A stretch of 63,259 nucleotides of DNA from Treponema sp. (GTDB taxonomy: Bacteria > Spirochaetota > Spirochaetia > Treponematales > Breznakiellaceae): NCBI GenBank assembly GCA_009782555.1, contig WRIV01000014.1, positions 1 to 63,259 of the forward strand, read 5' to 3'. The notes below the pieces were generated by a model. It did not search any database, had not been told where the DNA came from, and saw nothing but the letters and a program-made list of their open reading frames with translations. The translations under genes were made by a program, and so were the position numbers. Position 1 is the stretch's first letter; each line of letters begins with the position of its first letter. Below, in pieces: positions 54,072 to 62,117 of this stretch.

Positions 54072-55007
54072 CTACACAGCGCCCAGGACCGATGCCAAAA
54101 GGGCCATCCGCACATACATACCGTACTTGGCCTGCCTGAAATAGACCGCTCTTTCGTCGCTGTCCACTTCGGCGGCAATCTCGTTGACTCTGGGCAGGGG
54201 ATGGAGGACAATCATGTCTTTTTTTGCCCCCTGCATTTTTTCTGCCGTCAGGATGTAAAAATCCTTCAGCCGTATGTAGTCTTCTTCGTTAAAAAACCGT
54301 TCCCTCTGTACTCGGGTCATGTACAGTACGTCCAATTCGGAAATCACCTCTTCCAGCCGCTCCGCTTCTCCGCAGGGAATTTTTTCTTTGTTCAGCATTT
54401 CCTTGATATATTCCGGCACGGTTAATTCCGGGGGTGAGATAAAGATCATCCTTACTCCAGGATACCGGGAAAGGGCATTTGCCAGGGAATGAACGGTCCG
54501 TCCGAATTTAAGGTCCCCGCAAAAGCCGATGATAAGATTTTCCGTTGTGCCGCGAATCCTCCGGATGGTTAGAAGGTCCGTCAGGGTTTGGGTAGGATGA
54601 TGATGGCCGCCGTCTCCCGCATTGATCACCGGTACGGAAGAAAACCGGGATGCCAGAAGGGCCGCCCCTTCCTTGGGGTTCCGCATGACAATTGCATCGG
54701 CATAGGAGGAGACGGTCCGGATTGTATCCGCCAGGCTTTCTCCTTTGGCGGCGGAACTGGAACCGGGTTCGGCAAAGCCCAGACAGCTTCCTCCCAGACG
54801 GAGCATGGCCGCTTCGAAGGAAAGGCGTGTCCTGGTGCTGGGTTCAAAAAACAGCGCCGCCAGGAGTTTTCCCCGGCAGGACTCCCGCAGGTACGACGGA
54901 TCGTCTTCGATCTTTTCCGCCAGAGAAAAAAGCCCCTCTAGTTCTTCCTGGCTGAAATTTCCGGGCTCAATAAGAGATCGTCCTTTGAGCATAAGGAAAG
55001 TTATCAT
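54072..55007 (-). CDS. pyrB: Aspartate carbamoyltransferase catalytic chain
   Basis: Condenses carbamoyl phosphate (from CarAB) with aspartate. Seen: about 306-311 residues; carbamoyl-phosphate site [60 protein letters not shown] and HPLPRVNEI. The start is either the ATG at 55007 or the ATG at 54992 ([11 protein letters not shown]); neither has a good ribosome binding site. First gene of pyrB-pyrI-pyrC. No pyrimidine attenuator was recognised in the 97-bp upstream gap. Confidence 0.96.
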   Translation of the reverse strand: MITFLMLKGRSLIEPGNFSQEELEGLFSLAEKIEDDPSYLRESCRGKLLAALFFEPSTRTRLSFEAAMLRLGGSCLGFAEPGSSSAAKGESLADTIRTVSSYADAIVMRNPKEGAALLASRFSSVPVINAGDGGHHHPTQTLTDLLTIRRIRGTTENLIIGFCGDLKFGRTVHSLANALSRYPGVRMIFISPPELTVPEYIKEMLNKEKIPCGEAERLEEVISELDVLYMTRVQRERFFNEEDYIRLKDFYILTAEKMQGAKKDMIVLHPLPRVNEIAAEVDSDERAVYFRQAKYGMYVRMALLASVLGAV

Positions 55008-55104
55008 GAATTAACACGAATAAACAAGGGCACCGGGCACTAGAAAACAACTTTAAAAATTAGCCATACTGGAAAAAACCAATGATCAAGGCCGCATCTT
55101 CGCA

Positions 55105-57543
55105 GTGAACCAAGTCCTCATCACAATTAAAGACCTTTCCTTTGTTTATCCCGCCGCAGCTAACAACCCGGTTCTTAAGGGGGTGAATCTTGAAATCCGC
55201 GCCGGAGAACGGCTTGCCCTTTTAGGGGCCAACGGTTCGGGAAAATCTACCCTGCTCAACTGTCTTAACGGACTCCTCTCCCCGCCGCCCCGGACGATCT
55301 TAATATACGCTAAAGAAAATGTTCTTGATCCTTCCAACAGGGGAGATCTGGAAGGGGTCCGCCGCCGCATCGCCACGGTGCTGCAAAATCCTGATGATCA
55401 AATCATCAGTTCTGTAGTGGAAGAAGACACCGCCTTTGGACCGCAAAACCAGGGGGTTTCCGGGGCGGTACTGCGGGAACGGGTTACTACAGCACTTGAG
55501 CGGACGGGCCTGGAAAAATTGCGGGAACGGCAGGTTCGTTTTCTTTCCGGCGGTGAACGGCAGCGGCTTGCCCTGGCGGGAGTTCTGGCACTAAACACGG
55601 AGATCATCACCCTGGACGAAGCGGTATCAATGCTGGATCCCAAGGGCAGGGATGAATTTCTTGTTTTGCTGGATGAGCTTTCCGCCGCAGGTAAAACGAT
55701 CCTCCAGGTAACTCATTCCCTGGAAGAAGCCGTTTGCTGCCCTCGTCTGCTGGTACTGTATCAGGGCAGTTTGGTTTTTGACGGCCCGCCGAAGGAACTG
55801 ATTGAACATCCGAAACTGGAAACCTGGGGCTTTGCCCTTCCCGAAGCGGTTCGGGTTTTCCGGTCTTTTCTATCGGGATTTTCTTTTTATTCCATGGATC
55901 CAGAGAAGGCGGCGGATGATATCGCCGCTGCGCTGGAAGCTGGAAAACCTGGTACTGTACTGAACAACAACGATCCGCAAAATACAGAGAATGCTGAACC
56001 TGTTCAGGTCAATATTCCCGCTGCTGCAAATGACGGAACGGCGGTTTCATTTATCGGAGCCTCTCACAGGTATTCTCAGGTTTTTCCCGGCGGAATAAAT
56101 AACATACATTTTAAAGCAGCGCCGGGCGAATTAATTGCCTTTGTCGGACGGAGCGGTTCGGGAAAGTCTACGGTACTCAAACACATCAATGCGCTGCTTC
56201 TTCCTGTGGAAGGCAGTGTTCTTGTTTTAGGCGACGACACCATGGATCGAAAGTGCCGCCTTTCTGCCCTGCGAATGAAGGCGGCCCTTTCGGTACAAAA
56301 TCCCGAAAGCGCCCTCTTTGAGCGCTATGTGGCGGATGATGTGGCATTTGGTCCCCGGAACGGCGGGCTTGCCGGGGAGGAACTTGTCCTCCGGGTTAAG
56401 ACTGCCATGGAAAAGACGGGTCTTTCCTTCGATGAATTTGCGGACCGGGAAACCCGATCCCTTTCCGGCGGAGAAAAGCGCCGGACCGCCATTGCCGGAA
56501 CAGCGGCCATGGAAAGTGAAATTCTGCTCCTGGACGAACCCTTGGCGGAATTGGACGGTTTTCATCAGCAAAAGGTGCTGGACTTAATCAATCATTTCCG
56601 CCGGGCAGGAAAGACGGTGATCATTTCCACCCATTCCATGGAAACCGCCGTACAGGCGGACAAAGTGGGGGTCATGGTGGAAGGAAAACTCGCCGCCTTT
56701 GGTCCGCCCCGGGAAATTTTCGGTCCCCGCTGGGATCCGCTTTGGGAACTTTCCCTGCCCTGGGTTGCTGCGGTTTCCCAGATCCTAGCTGCCCGGAAAC
56801 TTATCCCCGCCGGATCAGTTTCTCTTACTGCAAAAGAACTGCTTGACTGTTTACAGGGCCGCTCCACGCCGGTTTCCACCGCGGTTCCAGAACCAATTTC
56901 CGAAACGATACCATTTGCCCCAAGGGGCCGCCGGAGACGGCGTAAAACAGGGATAGAATTTTTCCGGTTCCTTTCATTTGAAGAACTCCCTTCCTCGCCG
57001 CTGCAGAAATTGAGCGGAGGATTAAAACTTTTTTTTCTTTTTGTTTTTGCCGCGGCGGTGCTGGCCTTTCCACCGCCCTTTTTCCCCCTGGGAATGCTGG
57101 CTTTTGTAGTTGCTGCCGGGTGGTTTGCCGGCAAAGTAGGACCCGTCCATCTGCTTCGGGGCTTTTTTCGTATTCTGCCCTGGCTTTTTGTGATAGGCGC
57201 TGTCCAGCTGGCAATTCGATTTGAGCCTCTGCGGCCCCTGGCTCTTATGCTGCGGGTGGCTTCCCTTTCATCACTGCTTTCCCTCTTTTGCGCCGTAACT
57301 CCCCTGCGGGAATTGGTCCGAATCATTCCTTTTAGGGATCTTTCTTTGGCTGCAGGTATTATTCTGCGGTTTATACCAATCCTTTCCGAAGAAGGGGAAC
57401 GAATCATCAGTGCCCAGCTTTCCCGGGGCGGAAAGAAAGGACGAATCCGCATGACCCTTGCTTTAACGGTACCTCTTTTTCTGCGGGCCCTGGAACGGTC
57501 AGAGGCACTGGTCAAGGCCATGCTGCTCCGCGGATATCACTGA
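55105..57543 (+). CDS. ECF transporter energizing module: two ATPase domains fused to the T component
   Basis: 812 residues in one chain. Seen: ATPase 1 (about 1-245): Walker A GANGSGKST 41-49, Q-loop near 94, LSGGERQR 147-154, Walker B with D171-E172, H204. ATPase 2 (about 312-545): Walker A GRSGSGKST 348-356, LSGGEKRR 453-460, D477-E478, H510. A basic linker (RGRRRRRKTG) leads to a five-helix membrane part (about 640-770) ending in two coupling motifs of EcfT: AQLSRGG (770-776) and AMLLRGY (805-811). ATPase 1 has DEA instead of DEP after Walker B. Known: these parts are usually two or three proteins. The S component follows after 38 bp. Confidence 0.9.
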   Translation: MNQVLITIKDLSFVYPAAANNPVLKGVNLEIRAGERLALLGANGSGKSTLLNCLNGLLSPPPRTILIYAKENVLDPSNRGDLEGVRRRIATVLQNPDDQIISSVVEEDTAFGPQNQGVSGAVLRERVTTALERTGLEKLRERQVRFLSGGERQRLALAGVLALNTEIITLDEAVSMLDPKGRDEFLVLLDELSAAGKTILQVTHSLEEAVCCPRLLVLYQGSLVFDGPPKELIEHPKLETWGFALPEAVRVFRSFLSGFSFYSMDPEKAADDIAAALEAGKPGTVLNNNDPQNTENAEPVQVNIPAAANDGTAVSFIGASHRYSQVFPGGINNIHFKAAPGELIAFVGRSGSGKSTVLKHINALLLPVEGSVLVLGDDTMDRKCRLSALRMKAALSVQNPESALFERYVADDVAFGPRNGGLAGEELVLRVKTAMEKTGLSFDEFADRETRSLSGGEKRRTAIAGTAAMESEILLLDEPLAELDGFHQQKVLDLINHFRRAGKTVIISTHSMETAVQADKVGVMVEGKLAAFGPPREIFGPRWDPLWELSLPWVAAVSQILAARKLIPAGSVSLTAKELLDCLQGRSTPVSTAVPEPISETIPFAPRGRRRRRKTGIEFFRFLSFEELPSSPLQKLSGGLKLFFLFVFAAAVLAFPPPFFPLGMLAFVVAAGWFAGKVGPVHLLRGFFRILPWLFVIGAVQLAIRFEPLRPLALMLRVASLSSLLSLFCAVTPLRELVRIIPFRDLSLAAGIILRFIPILSEEGERIISAQLSRGGKKGRIRMTLALTVPLFLRALERSEALVKAMLLRGYH

Positions 57544-57581
57544 TAACTAGACGCAAAGTACATACCTGATTATAGTGGACC

Positions 57582-58256
57582 ATGATGGACAACCGGATAC
57601 GGAAGATTGTTGTGGGCGGAGTGTTTTCCGCTTTAGTGATCGTTTTAGGCATTCCTCCCGGACTGGGCTTTATTCACCTGCCATTAGCATCAATAACCAT
57701 CCTTCAGGTACCAGTGATCATTGCAGCAATTTTGGAAGGCCCTCTAGTAGGGTTTTTTACTGGCCTTCTCTTTGGAATATTCAGCCTTGTCACGGCGGCG
57801 ACGGCGGGCACTACTGCCTTTGATACAGCTTTTCTTAACTATCCCTGGGTTGCCATAGTACCTCGAATCCTTATTGGGCCGGGGGCATGGCTGGTATATT
57901 CTTTGGCAAGCGGCGCTTTTTTTGGAAAAGCCAAAGGGAGCAGCACTGAAATAGAAACCGCCGGCAAGTCCACGGACCTTCGAGAAACCGGGGTGCTAAA
58001 AGAAAACCGGTTTCTAAAAGAAACTTTAGCAATAATCCTGGGGGCCGTCGTTGGTTCCCTGGTTAACACCGTGCTGGTTCTTTCCAGCTTTGTTTTGATT
58101 TTGCCGGAAATCATTGCCTGGCCGACGGTATTTACTGTGGCGTCTTTGAACGGAACCATCGAGGCCGGTTTTTCCGCTGCCATTTCCCTGGCGGTGATCC
58201 TTCCCTGGAAAGGAATTTCCCGGCGGCAAAAATCAAAATTAACCCGATCAGTTTAG
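57582..58256 (+). CDS. ECF transporter substrate-binding S component
   Basis: 224 residues, about six transmembrane helices. Seen: N-terminal helix VGGVFSALVIVLG with the small-residue spacing that contacts EcfT, then HLPLASITILQVPVIIAAIL, GPLVGFFTGLLFGIFSLV, VAIVPRILIGPGAWLVYSLA and a charged cytoplasmic loop (about 115-150). The pattern fits the general ECF_trnsprt family. The vitamin or metal carried cannot be told from sequence; no riboswitch upstream helps. Dedicated partner of the fused ATPase-T protein. Confidence 0.85.
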   Translation: MMDNRIRKIVVGGVFSALVIVLGIPPGLGFIHLPLASITILQVPVIIAAILEGPLVGFFTGLLFGIFSLVTAATAGTTAFDTAFLNYPWVAIVPRILIGPGAWLVYSLASGAFFGKAKGSSTEIETAGKSTDLRETGVLKENRFLKETLAIILGAVVGSLVNTVLVLSSFVLILPEIIAWPTVFTVASLNGTIEAGFSAAISLAVILPWKGISRRQKSKLTRSV

Positions 58257-58275
58257 CAGCTTTCAAGCCGGTTTT

Positions 58276-58914
58276 TTACTTAAACATTTCTTCAAGAGCC
58301 TTTTGCCGTTCGTAGGCATCCCTGGCATCCGCAAGTTTTTCCGGTGAAAGGGCGTCCAGCAATTCCTGCACGGTTGCTGAAGAAAGACGAAATGATGCGA
58401 TTATTTCCAGACTTGAATCGACAAAGAGCATATACCGAGCCGCTGGAGTTTCGCCGCTCATGCCGCCAGCCAGTTCCGTTGGGCGTTCCGCCGGGCCGCC
58501 GGTAAAGACAAAATACAATGTCAGCGGTTCCCTAAAAAAAGTGTTGTTGAAATGAAAGACAGCAAAATCTATGGAATCCAGTGTCTTGGTCAGCAAAATT
58601 TGTTCCCCGGCGGCCAGGGTTTCCCAATCGCTGTATTTTTCCAGCATCATCTTTAGATGGATGATATGGTCCTCGTTCATAAAGATACTGACACCGTTAA
58701 TGTAAAACAAATACTGGCTGCCGTCATACTCTACAAAATGGAGAGAAACAGGGATGGTTCCGTTTTTTCCTTCACCTTCGCCCCGGTAGATTTGGGCAAA
58801 GGAAAGAGTACAGAGCAGCAGAAAACAGAGGAGGAAGATTTTTTTTACTGATAAAGTTTTTTCCAAAATTCTGGTTGCTTTGGAAAAACCGGTTTTTCGG
58901 GCGGTTTTTTCCAT
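58276..58914 (-). CDS. Secreted or membrane-anchored protein of unknown function
   Basis: About 212 residues from the ATG at 58914. Seen: after a positively charged leader, a signal-type hydrophobic segment (VKKIFLLCFLLLCTLSFAQ), then a beta-rich domain (GTIPVSLHFVEYDGSQYLFYINGVSIF) and a helical C-terminus (VQELLDALSPEKLADARDAYERQK). The start is uncertain: ATG 58974 would translate through the dispersed palindrome, and a TTG at 58866 would give a standard signal peptide. None has a good ribosome binding site. Last gene of the minus-strand group after acylphosphatase. No family recognised. Confidence 0.6.
   Translation of the reverse strand: MEKTARKTGFSKATRILEKTLSVKKIFLLCFLLLCTLSFAQIYRGEGEGKNGTIPVSLHFVEYDGSQYLFYINGVSIFMNEDHIIHLKMMLEKYSDWETLAAGEQILLTKTLDSIDFAVFHFNNTFFREPLTLYFVFTGGPAERPTELAGGMSGETPAARYMLFVDSSLEIIASFRLSSATVQELLDALSPEKLADARDAYERQKALEEMFK
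58858..58888. repeat. Palindrome with TTTTTCCAAA arms
   Basis: TTTTTCCAAA (58858-58867) and TTTGGAAAAA (58879-58888), perfect 10-bp arms, 11 nt apart. Shares its arm with the 29-bp dispersed palindrome close by and may be a related element. Confidence 0.5.
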
Positions 58915-58926
58915 AAATCTAAGACT

Positions 58927-58955
58927 GTTTTTCCAAAAACTGAAGTTTTGAAAAA
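58927..58955. repeat. Dispersed 29-bp imperfect palindrome, copy 2
   Basis: Same element as 28262-28290 (27 of 29 bases). Begins GTTTTTCCAAAAACTGAAG and ends GAAAAA. Lies just upstream of the likely start of the minus-strand secreted protein gene. Confidence 0.6.
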
Positions 58956-58980
58956 GGCTCGATGGTGAATTCATATTTTC

Positions 58981-59274
58981 TTAATACTCCACATTAAAAT
59001 CGTAGTACCCTTTACATTCTTTTTCCACTGTATCAACAGAATCTATCCTGGAAAATTGCGGGCCCTTCCGCAGCCATTGCAGAAAAGAGGCAAGCCTGTC
59101 CGGCGTTCCTTCCGCCCAGATTTCCACATCGCCGTTGGAAGCGTTCCGCACCCAGCCGTTTACATGCAGCCGGTGAGCTTCTCTGGTGGCAGAATATCTG
59201 AACCCAACCCCCTGAACCCTACCGCATACACGGGCAAAAAAAGCGGACGTTTTTTCACGGTTATCTGCACCCAT
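58981..59274 (-). CDS. Acylphosphatase
   Basis: Hydrolyses acyl-phosphates such as carbamoyl or acetyl phosphate. Seen: 97 residues with the phosphate-binding loop GRVQGVGFRYSATREA (catalytic Arg in VGFR) and GWVRNASNGDVEIWAEG with the catalytic Asn. Short N-terminal extension before FARVCGRV. Minus-strand group with the solute-binding protein upstream (50 bp) and the secreted protein downstream. Confidence 0.94.
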   Translation of the reverse strand: MGADNREKTSAFFARVCGRVQGVGFRYSATREAHRLHVNGWVRNASNGDVEIWAEGTPDRLASFLQWLRKGPQFSRIDSVDTVEKECKGYYDFNVEY

Positions 59275-59324
59275 TCCTTATAGTTTAGACAGGGCTTTAG
59301 CTTTCTGCAAGTGGACGAAGAAAA

Positions 59325-60137
59325 CTAATTCCGCGCTTCCGAAACCATATCCATGCCAAATACTTCATTTGATATTTTCAGCATGGTTCCATCGCCAAAG
59401 AGTTCATCAAGTGCTTTATCAATAGCATGGGCAAGCGAATATTTCTCTTTCTTGATACATATCGCAAACATTTCACCAATGTTGATTTTACCGGAAATTT
59501 CAAAGAGGTTTCCCGGTTTGGAAATAAAGTTAGCAGCCTCAATGCTTTCTGCCAGGATAACATCGATCCGGTTCTGCTCAAGGTCGTCAAAGCAGTCAGA
59601 TAAATAATAATAATAAGAGTAGTCATTAACCTTGATACCGGTTTTGTCGAGCCATTCAGCAAAAAAATAATTGTATATAGTATCGCTTGGATATGCAAGG
59701 CGAAGCCCTGATGTTTCATCAAAGGATCGCGGTTTTACTTTTGAATCCTTGCGGACCACTAAAAACTGGTAATTAATCATATAGGGTTTTGTAAAGTTGA
59801 ACCTAAGCGCCCTTTCTTCAGTTAAAGTAACCGCAGAAATAATGCAATCATAACGATTGGTTTGTAATCCGGCAAAAATTCCGTCCCAGGCTACATCCAT
59901 AATTTCAACTTTAAGCCCCATTTTTTCCCCAAGGGCTTTTGCCAAACTCACGTCAAAACCAATGGGAGTTCTACCATCTTCATCATAATATTCCATGGGG
60001 AAATAACCTATTTCCATGCCAACAGTTAAAACTCCTTCCCTTATGGTGGCGAGTTTACCGGAATTGCCTGAATATTGGGCTGTTAGGTTTACTGTAATCA
60101 CGAGAACAGTAAAAAGTGTAAGCAATATTTTTTTCAT
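59325..60137 (-). CDS. Extracellular amino-acid-type solute-binding protein (SBP family 3)
   Basis: 270 residues. Seen: signal peptide (KKILLTLFTVLVITVNLTAQ), then the family 3 pattern: VGMEIGYFPMEYYDEDGRTPIGFDVSLAKALGEKMG, VEIMDVAWDGIFAGLQTNRYDCIISAVTLTEER (read in pieces), and the late AESIEAANFISKPGN. No lipobox. No permease or ATPase gene is adjacent, so it may be an orphan binding protein or part of a sensory pathway. Its ATG overlaps by one base the TAA that closes the out-of-frame end of the thymidylate synthase-like gene. Confidence 0.9.
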   Translation of the reverse strand: MKKILLTLFTVLVITVNLTAQYSGNSGKLATIREGVLTVGMEIGYFPMEYYDEDGRTPIGFDVSLAKALGEKMGLKVEIMDVAWDGIFAGLQTNRYDCIISAVTLTEERALRFNFTKPYMINYQFLVVRKDSKVKPRSFDETSGLRLAYPSDTIYNYFFAEWLDKTGIKVNDYSYYYYLSDCFDDLEQNRIDVILAESIEAANFISKPGNLFEISGKINIGEMFAICIKKEKYSLAHAIDKALDELFGDGTMLKISNEVFGMDMVSEARN

Positions 60138-60275
60138 TATTTTGCCTTTAGTTCTTCTACCAGTTTATTGATCCCCGGGATTTCCCCCTTCATCAATTCA
60201 TCCCAATCATCCAAATAGTTATAACAGATATCCCCGCTCTGCTTTTCGTTAATGGCTTTTACAAATTTGTTAAAA
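60137..60275 (-). other. Out-of-frame C-terminal part of the thymidylate synthase-like gene
   Basis: In the -1 frame relative to the upstream reading frame the sequence continues as SAFNKFVKAINEKQSGD, then ICYNYLDDWDELMKGEI and ends VEELKAK-stop at 60139-60137. It has normal codon character and its stop overlaps the start of the next gene, as expected of the original gene end. One lost T in the GATTTTCC run near 60272-60276 explains the break. Confidence 0.75.
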
Positions 60276-60879
60276 GCGGAAAATCTTTTTCGTAGCAGTG
60301 CATGGAATTGGACCTGTGGGTATAGGTTCCAATCCCGACACCCAGTTCCCCGGCTACTTTTTCCTGGAGCATGATAAGGGCAAAGGCATTAAAAAAGAAC
60401 GCCTCCGGCAGATCGTTTGAGCGGAACAGGATCATGCAGTCCAATTTACCGTTCCGGATAAAATATTGAATGGATTGCATGCAGGCAGCGTCTTTGTTGC
60501 GGCTGTCTGTTTCGTTATCCCTGATGGAGATTACTGCCCTTCGGCTCTCCCTGTTGCGTTTAAGCTCGTTAATAACAAAGGGAAGGTATTTGATAAATCT
60601 GTCGTGGTAGGTATAATCCCATCCGGCATTAATTTTAAAATCCAGAATGCCGTCAACTAATTCCATTACATAGCGCTGCAGGTCATAGGGGCCGCCGATA
60701 ATCAATTTGGAAATTCTCGGTTCTTCTGCGGGTTCCTCTATATGTACGGTCATGGCACATTCTTTTTGCTTTTGGTTCCAGTCGGAACAGTCAAGAACTG
60801 ACCCCTTTGTTTCCAGCTCAACAAGGGCTTTGTGATACGCTTCGGTAAGATTGCGGCCCTGAATAAAAATTTCCTGCAT
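60259..60879 (-). CDS. Thymidylate synthase-like protein, C-terminally truncated by frameshift
   Basis: 206 residues as read; about 247 if the frameshift is repaired. Seen: ThyA-type residues at exactly E. coli spacing: R113/R114 (E. coli 126/127), catalytic C133 (146), R153, S154, D156 (166, 167, 169), N164 (177), H194 and Y196 (207, 209). The Cys context is AACM instead of PPCH. N164 is the residue that in the family favours dUMP over dCMP. The N-terminus is unlike ThyA (QEIFIQGRNLTEAYHKALVE). Strong ribosome binding site AAGGAGGGG. After Y196 the frame shifts to a stop. Could be inactive, a sequencing error, or a real variant; function as a dTMP-forming enzyme is inference. Confidence 0.72.
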   Translation of the reverse strand: MQEIFIQGRNLTEAYHKALVELETKGSVLDCSDWNQKQKECAMTVHIEEPAEEPRISKLIIGGPYDLQRYVMELVDGILDFKINAGWDYTYHDRFIKYLPFVINELKRNRESRRAVISIRDNETDSRNKDAACMQSIQYFIRNGKLDCMILFRSNDLPEAFFFNAFALIMLQEKVAGELGVGIGTYTHRSNSMHCYEKDFPLLTNL

Positions 60880-60897
60880 ATTTCCCCTCCTTAAAAA

Positions 60898-61245
60898 TTA
60901 CGCCAGAATTTTACTCAGCTCTGTTTTCCAGTCGCCAGATTTCAGAATTGTCGCTTTAACACCCAAAGCATCCAGCCGTTTGGATTGTACCACTGCTTCG
61001 TTTGAGGTTACCGCAATAATCGGAATTTTATGAGAAGAAACGGTAAGCCGTTTAATGAGCTCTTCGCCGCTCATGTCGGCCAGTTCCATGCCGGTAATCA
61101 GACAGGATGCTCCGCCGTCATTAATTGCTTCCATTGCATCTTCGCCGCGGGCATAATTTTGGACTTCGTAGCCTAGTTCAGATAAAAAGGTTTTCATTAG
61201 TTTACGGAAAAATTCGCTGTTGTCTGAATGAACAATATAATCCAT
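60898..61245 (-). CDS. Pseudo-receiver: CheY-like domain without phospho-acceptor Asp
   Basis: 115 residues, receiver fold only. Seen: VHSDNSEFFRKLMKTFLSELGYEV matches beta1-alpha1, but the acidic pair is D8/N9 and the phospho-acceptor position is G52 in LITGMELADMSG. T80 and K102 (TILKSGD) of the active site remain. So phosphorylation on the usual Asp is not possible. Known: such pseudo-receivers act by protein contact. It is first in the operon with the thymidylate synthase-like gene (18 bp downstream) and has a clear promoter. Confidence 0.82.
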   Translation of the reverse strand: MDYIVHSDNSEFFRKLMKTFLSELGYEVQNYARGEDAMEAINDGGASCLITGMELADMSGEELIKRLTVSSHKIPIIAVTSNEAVVQSKRLDALGVKATILKSGDWKTELSKILA

Positions 61246-61267
61246 AATCTGTACCTCTATTTTTATA

Positions 61268-61317
61268 ATTGTACTGTGATTGTTTTACATTGACAATGGG
61301 AATATTGCTGGTATTAT
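61268..61317. promoter_or_regulatory. Back-to-back divergent promoters sharing one -35 site
   Basis: Plus strand: TTGACA (61290-61295), 16 nt, TATTAT (61312-61317), leading to the ABC transporter genes. Minus strand: TTGTCA (61296-61291), 17 nt, TACAAT (61273-61268), leading to the pseudo-receiver. The two -35 boxes overlap in the palindrome ATTG-A-CAAT, so polymerases cannot occupy both at once. Confidence 0.7.
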
Positions 61318-61365
61318 TGAATTAGATTAATTGTAAAAGTGATTCCTGTGCCGAAAGGAGGCGCT

Positions 61366-62052
61366 ATGGCGGTAGTAAGAGCAGAAAATGTGGTAAAGGA
61401 TTACGGCCTTGGCGGCACCACGGTTCATGCCCTGCGGGGTGTGAATCTGGAATTTCAGGAAGGGGAATTTACTGCCATCGCAGGGCCATCGGGAAGCGGT
61501 AAATCGACCTTTCTCCATTTGGCAGGCTGCCTGGATACCCTTACCGGCGGAAAAATGATCCTGCATAACGAGGATACGGGGCAGCTTTCCCGCAAAGAAC
61601 TTGCACTGCTGCGACGGCATAAAATTGGTTTTATTTTTCAGGCATACAATTTAATTCCCGTCCTTTCGGTAATGGAAAATGTCTCCTTTCCCTTAACCCT
61701 AATGGGGCTTGATAAAAAAGAAATCCGCGAACAGTCAAAGAAGGTAATTAACGATGTTGGTTTACAGGGAATGGAAAACCGGCGTCCCAAAGAAATGTCC
61801 GGCGGCCAGCAGCAGCGGGTAGCCATTGCCCGGGCGCTGATAAAAAAACCGGCGCTTATCCTTGCCGATGAACCGACGGCAAACCTCGATTCAACAACAG
61901 GCCAGGAAATTCTGGACCTAATGCTGGCGCTGAATCAATCGGAAAAAACGACATTTATTTTTTCCACCCATGACGAAATGGTAATTAATTATGCCCGCCG
62001 CCTTGTACGCATTCGCGACGGTCAGATCGAAAGCGACGAGGTAAAAGCATGA
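61366..62052 (+). CDS. ABC transporter ATP-binding protein, LolD/MacB type
   Basis: 228 residues from the ATG at 61366 (AAAGGAGG 5 nt upstream). Seen: Walker [11 protein letters not shown]-loop [18 protein letters not shown] typical of the LolD/MacB/FtsE branch, signature [16 protein letters not shown], Walker [14 protein letters not shown]-loop FSTHDE. It powers the FtsX-like permease encoded next; role likely lipoprotein or small-molecule export or mechanotransmission. Confidence 0.95.
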   Translation: MAVVRAENVVKDYGLGGTTVHALRGVNLEFQEGEFTAIAGPSGSGKSTFLHLAGCLDTLTGGKMILHNEDTGQLSRKELALLRRHKIGFIFQAYNLIPVLSVMENVSFPLTLMGLDKKEIREQSKKVINDVGLQGMENRRPKEMSGGQQQRVAIARALIKKPALILADEPTANLDSTTGQEILDLMLALNQSEKTTFIFSTHDEMVINYARRLVRIRDGQIESDEVKA

Positions 62053-62117
62053 AACTTTGTTTCATGTTCGGTTTACTAGTGCGGCCAGCCGGCCGCACTA
62101 TAAAGAGGTTATCATGA
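62049..62117 (+). other. Hairpin and nested 22-codon reading frame between ATPase and permease
   Basis: Perfect 10-bp stem TAGTGCGGCC (62077-62086) / GGCCGCACTA (62091-62100) with loop AGCC and no T-run. A 22-codon frame from ATG 62049 (ATGA overlap with the ATPase stop) to TGA 62117 (ATGA overlap with the permease start) runs through it. This could couple translation or adjust ATPase:permease ratio; whether the peptide is made is unknown. Confidence 0.45.

Noticed and set aside
53720..55104. Pyrimidine attenuator or pyrBI leader upstream of pyrB
   Set aside because: The 97-bp gap has no convincing terminator hairpin or leader peptide.
60265..60285. Programmed -1 frameshift in the thymidylate synthase-like gene
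   Set aside because: The sequence around GATTTTCC is not a proper X XXY YYZ slippery heptamer and no stimulatory structure is evident; a simple one-base loss explains it better.
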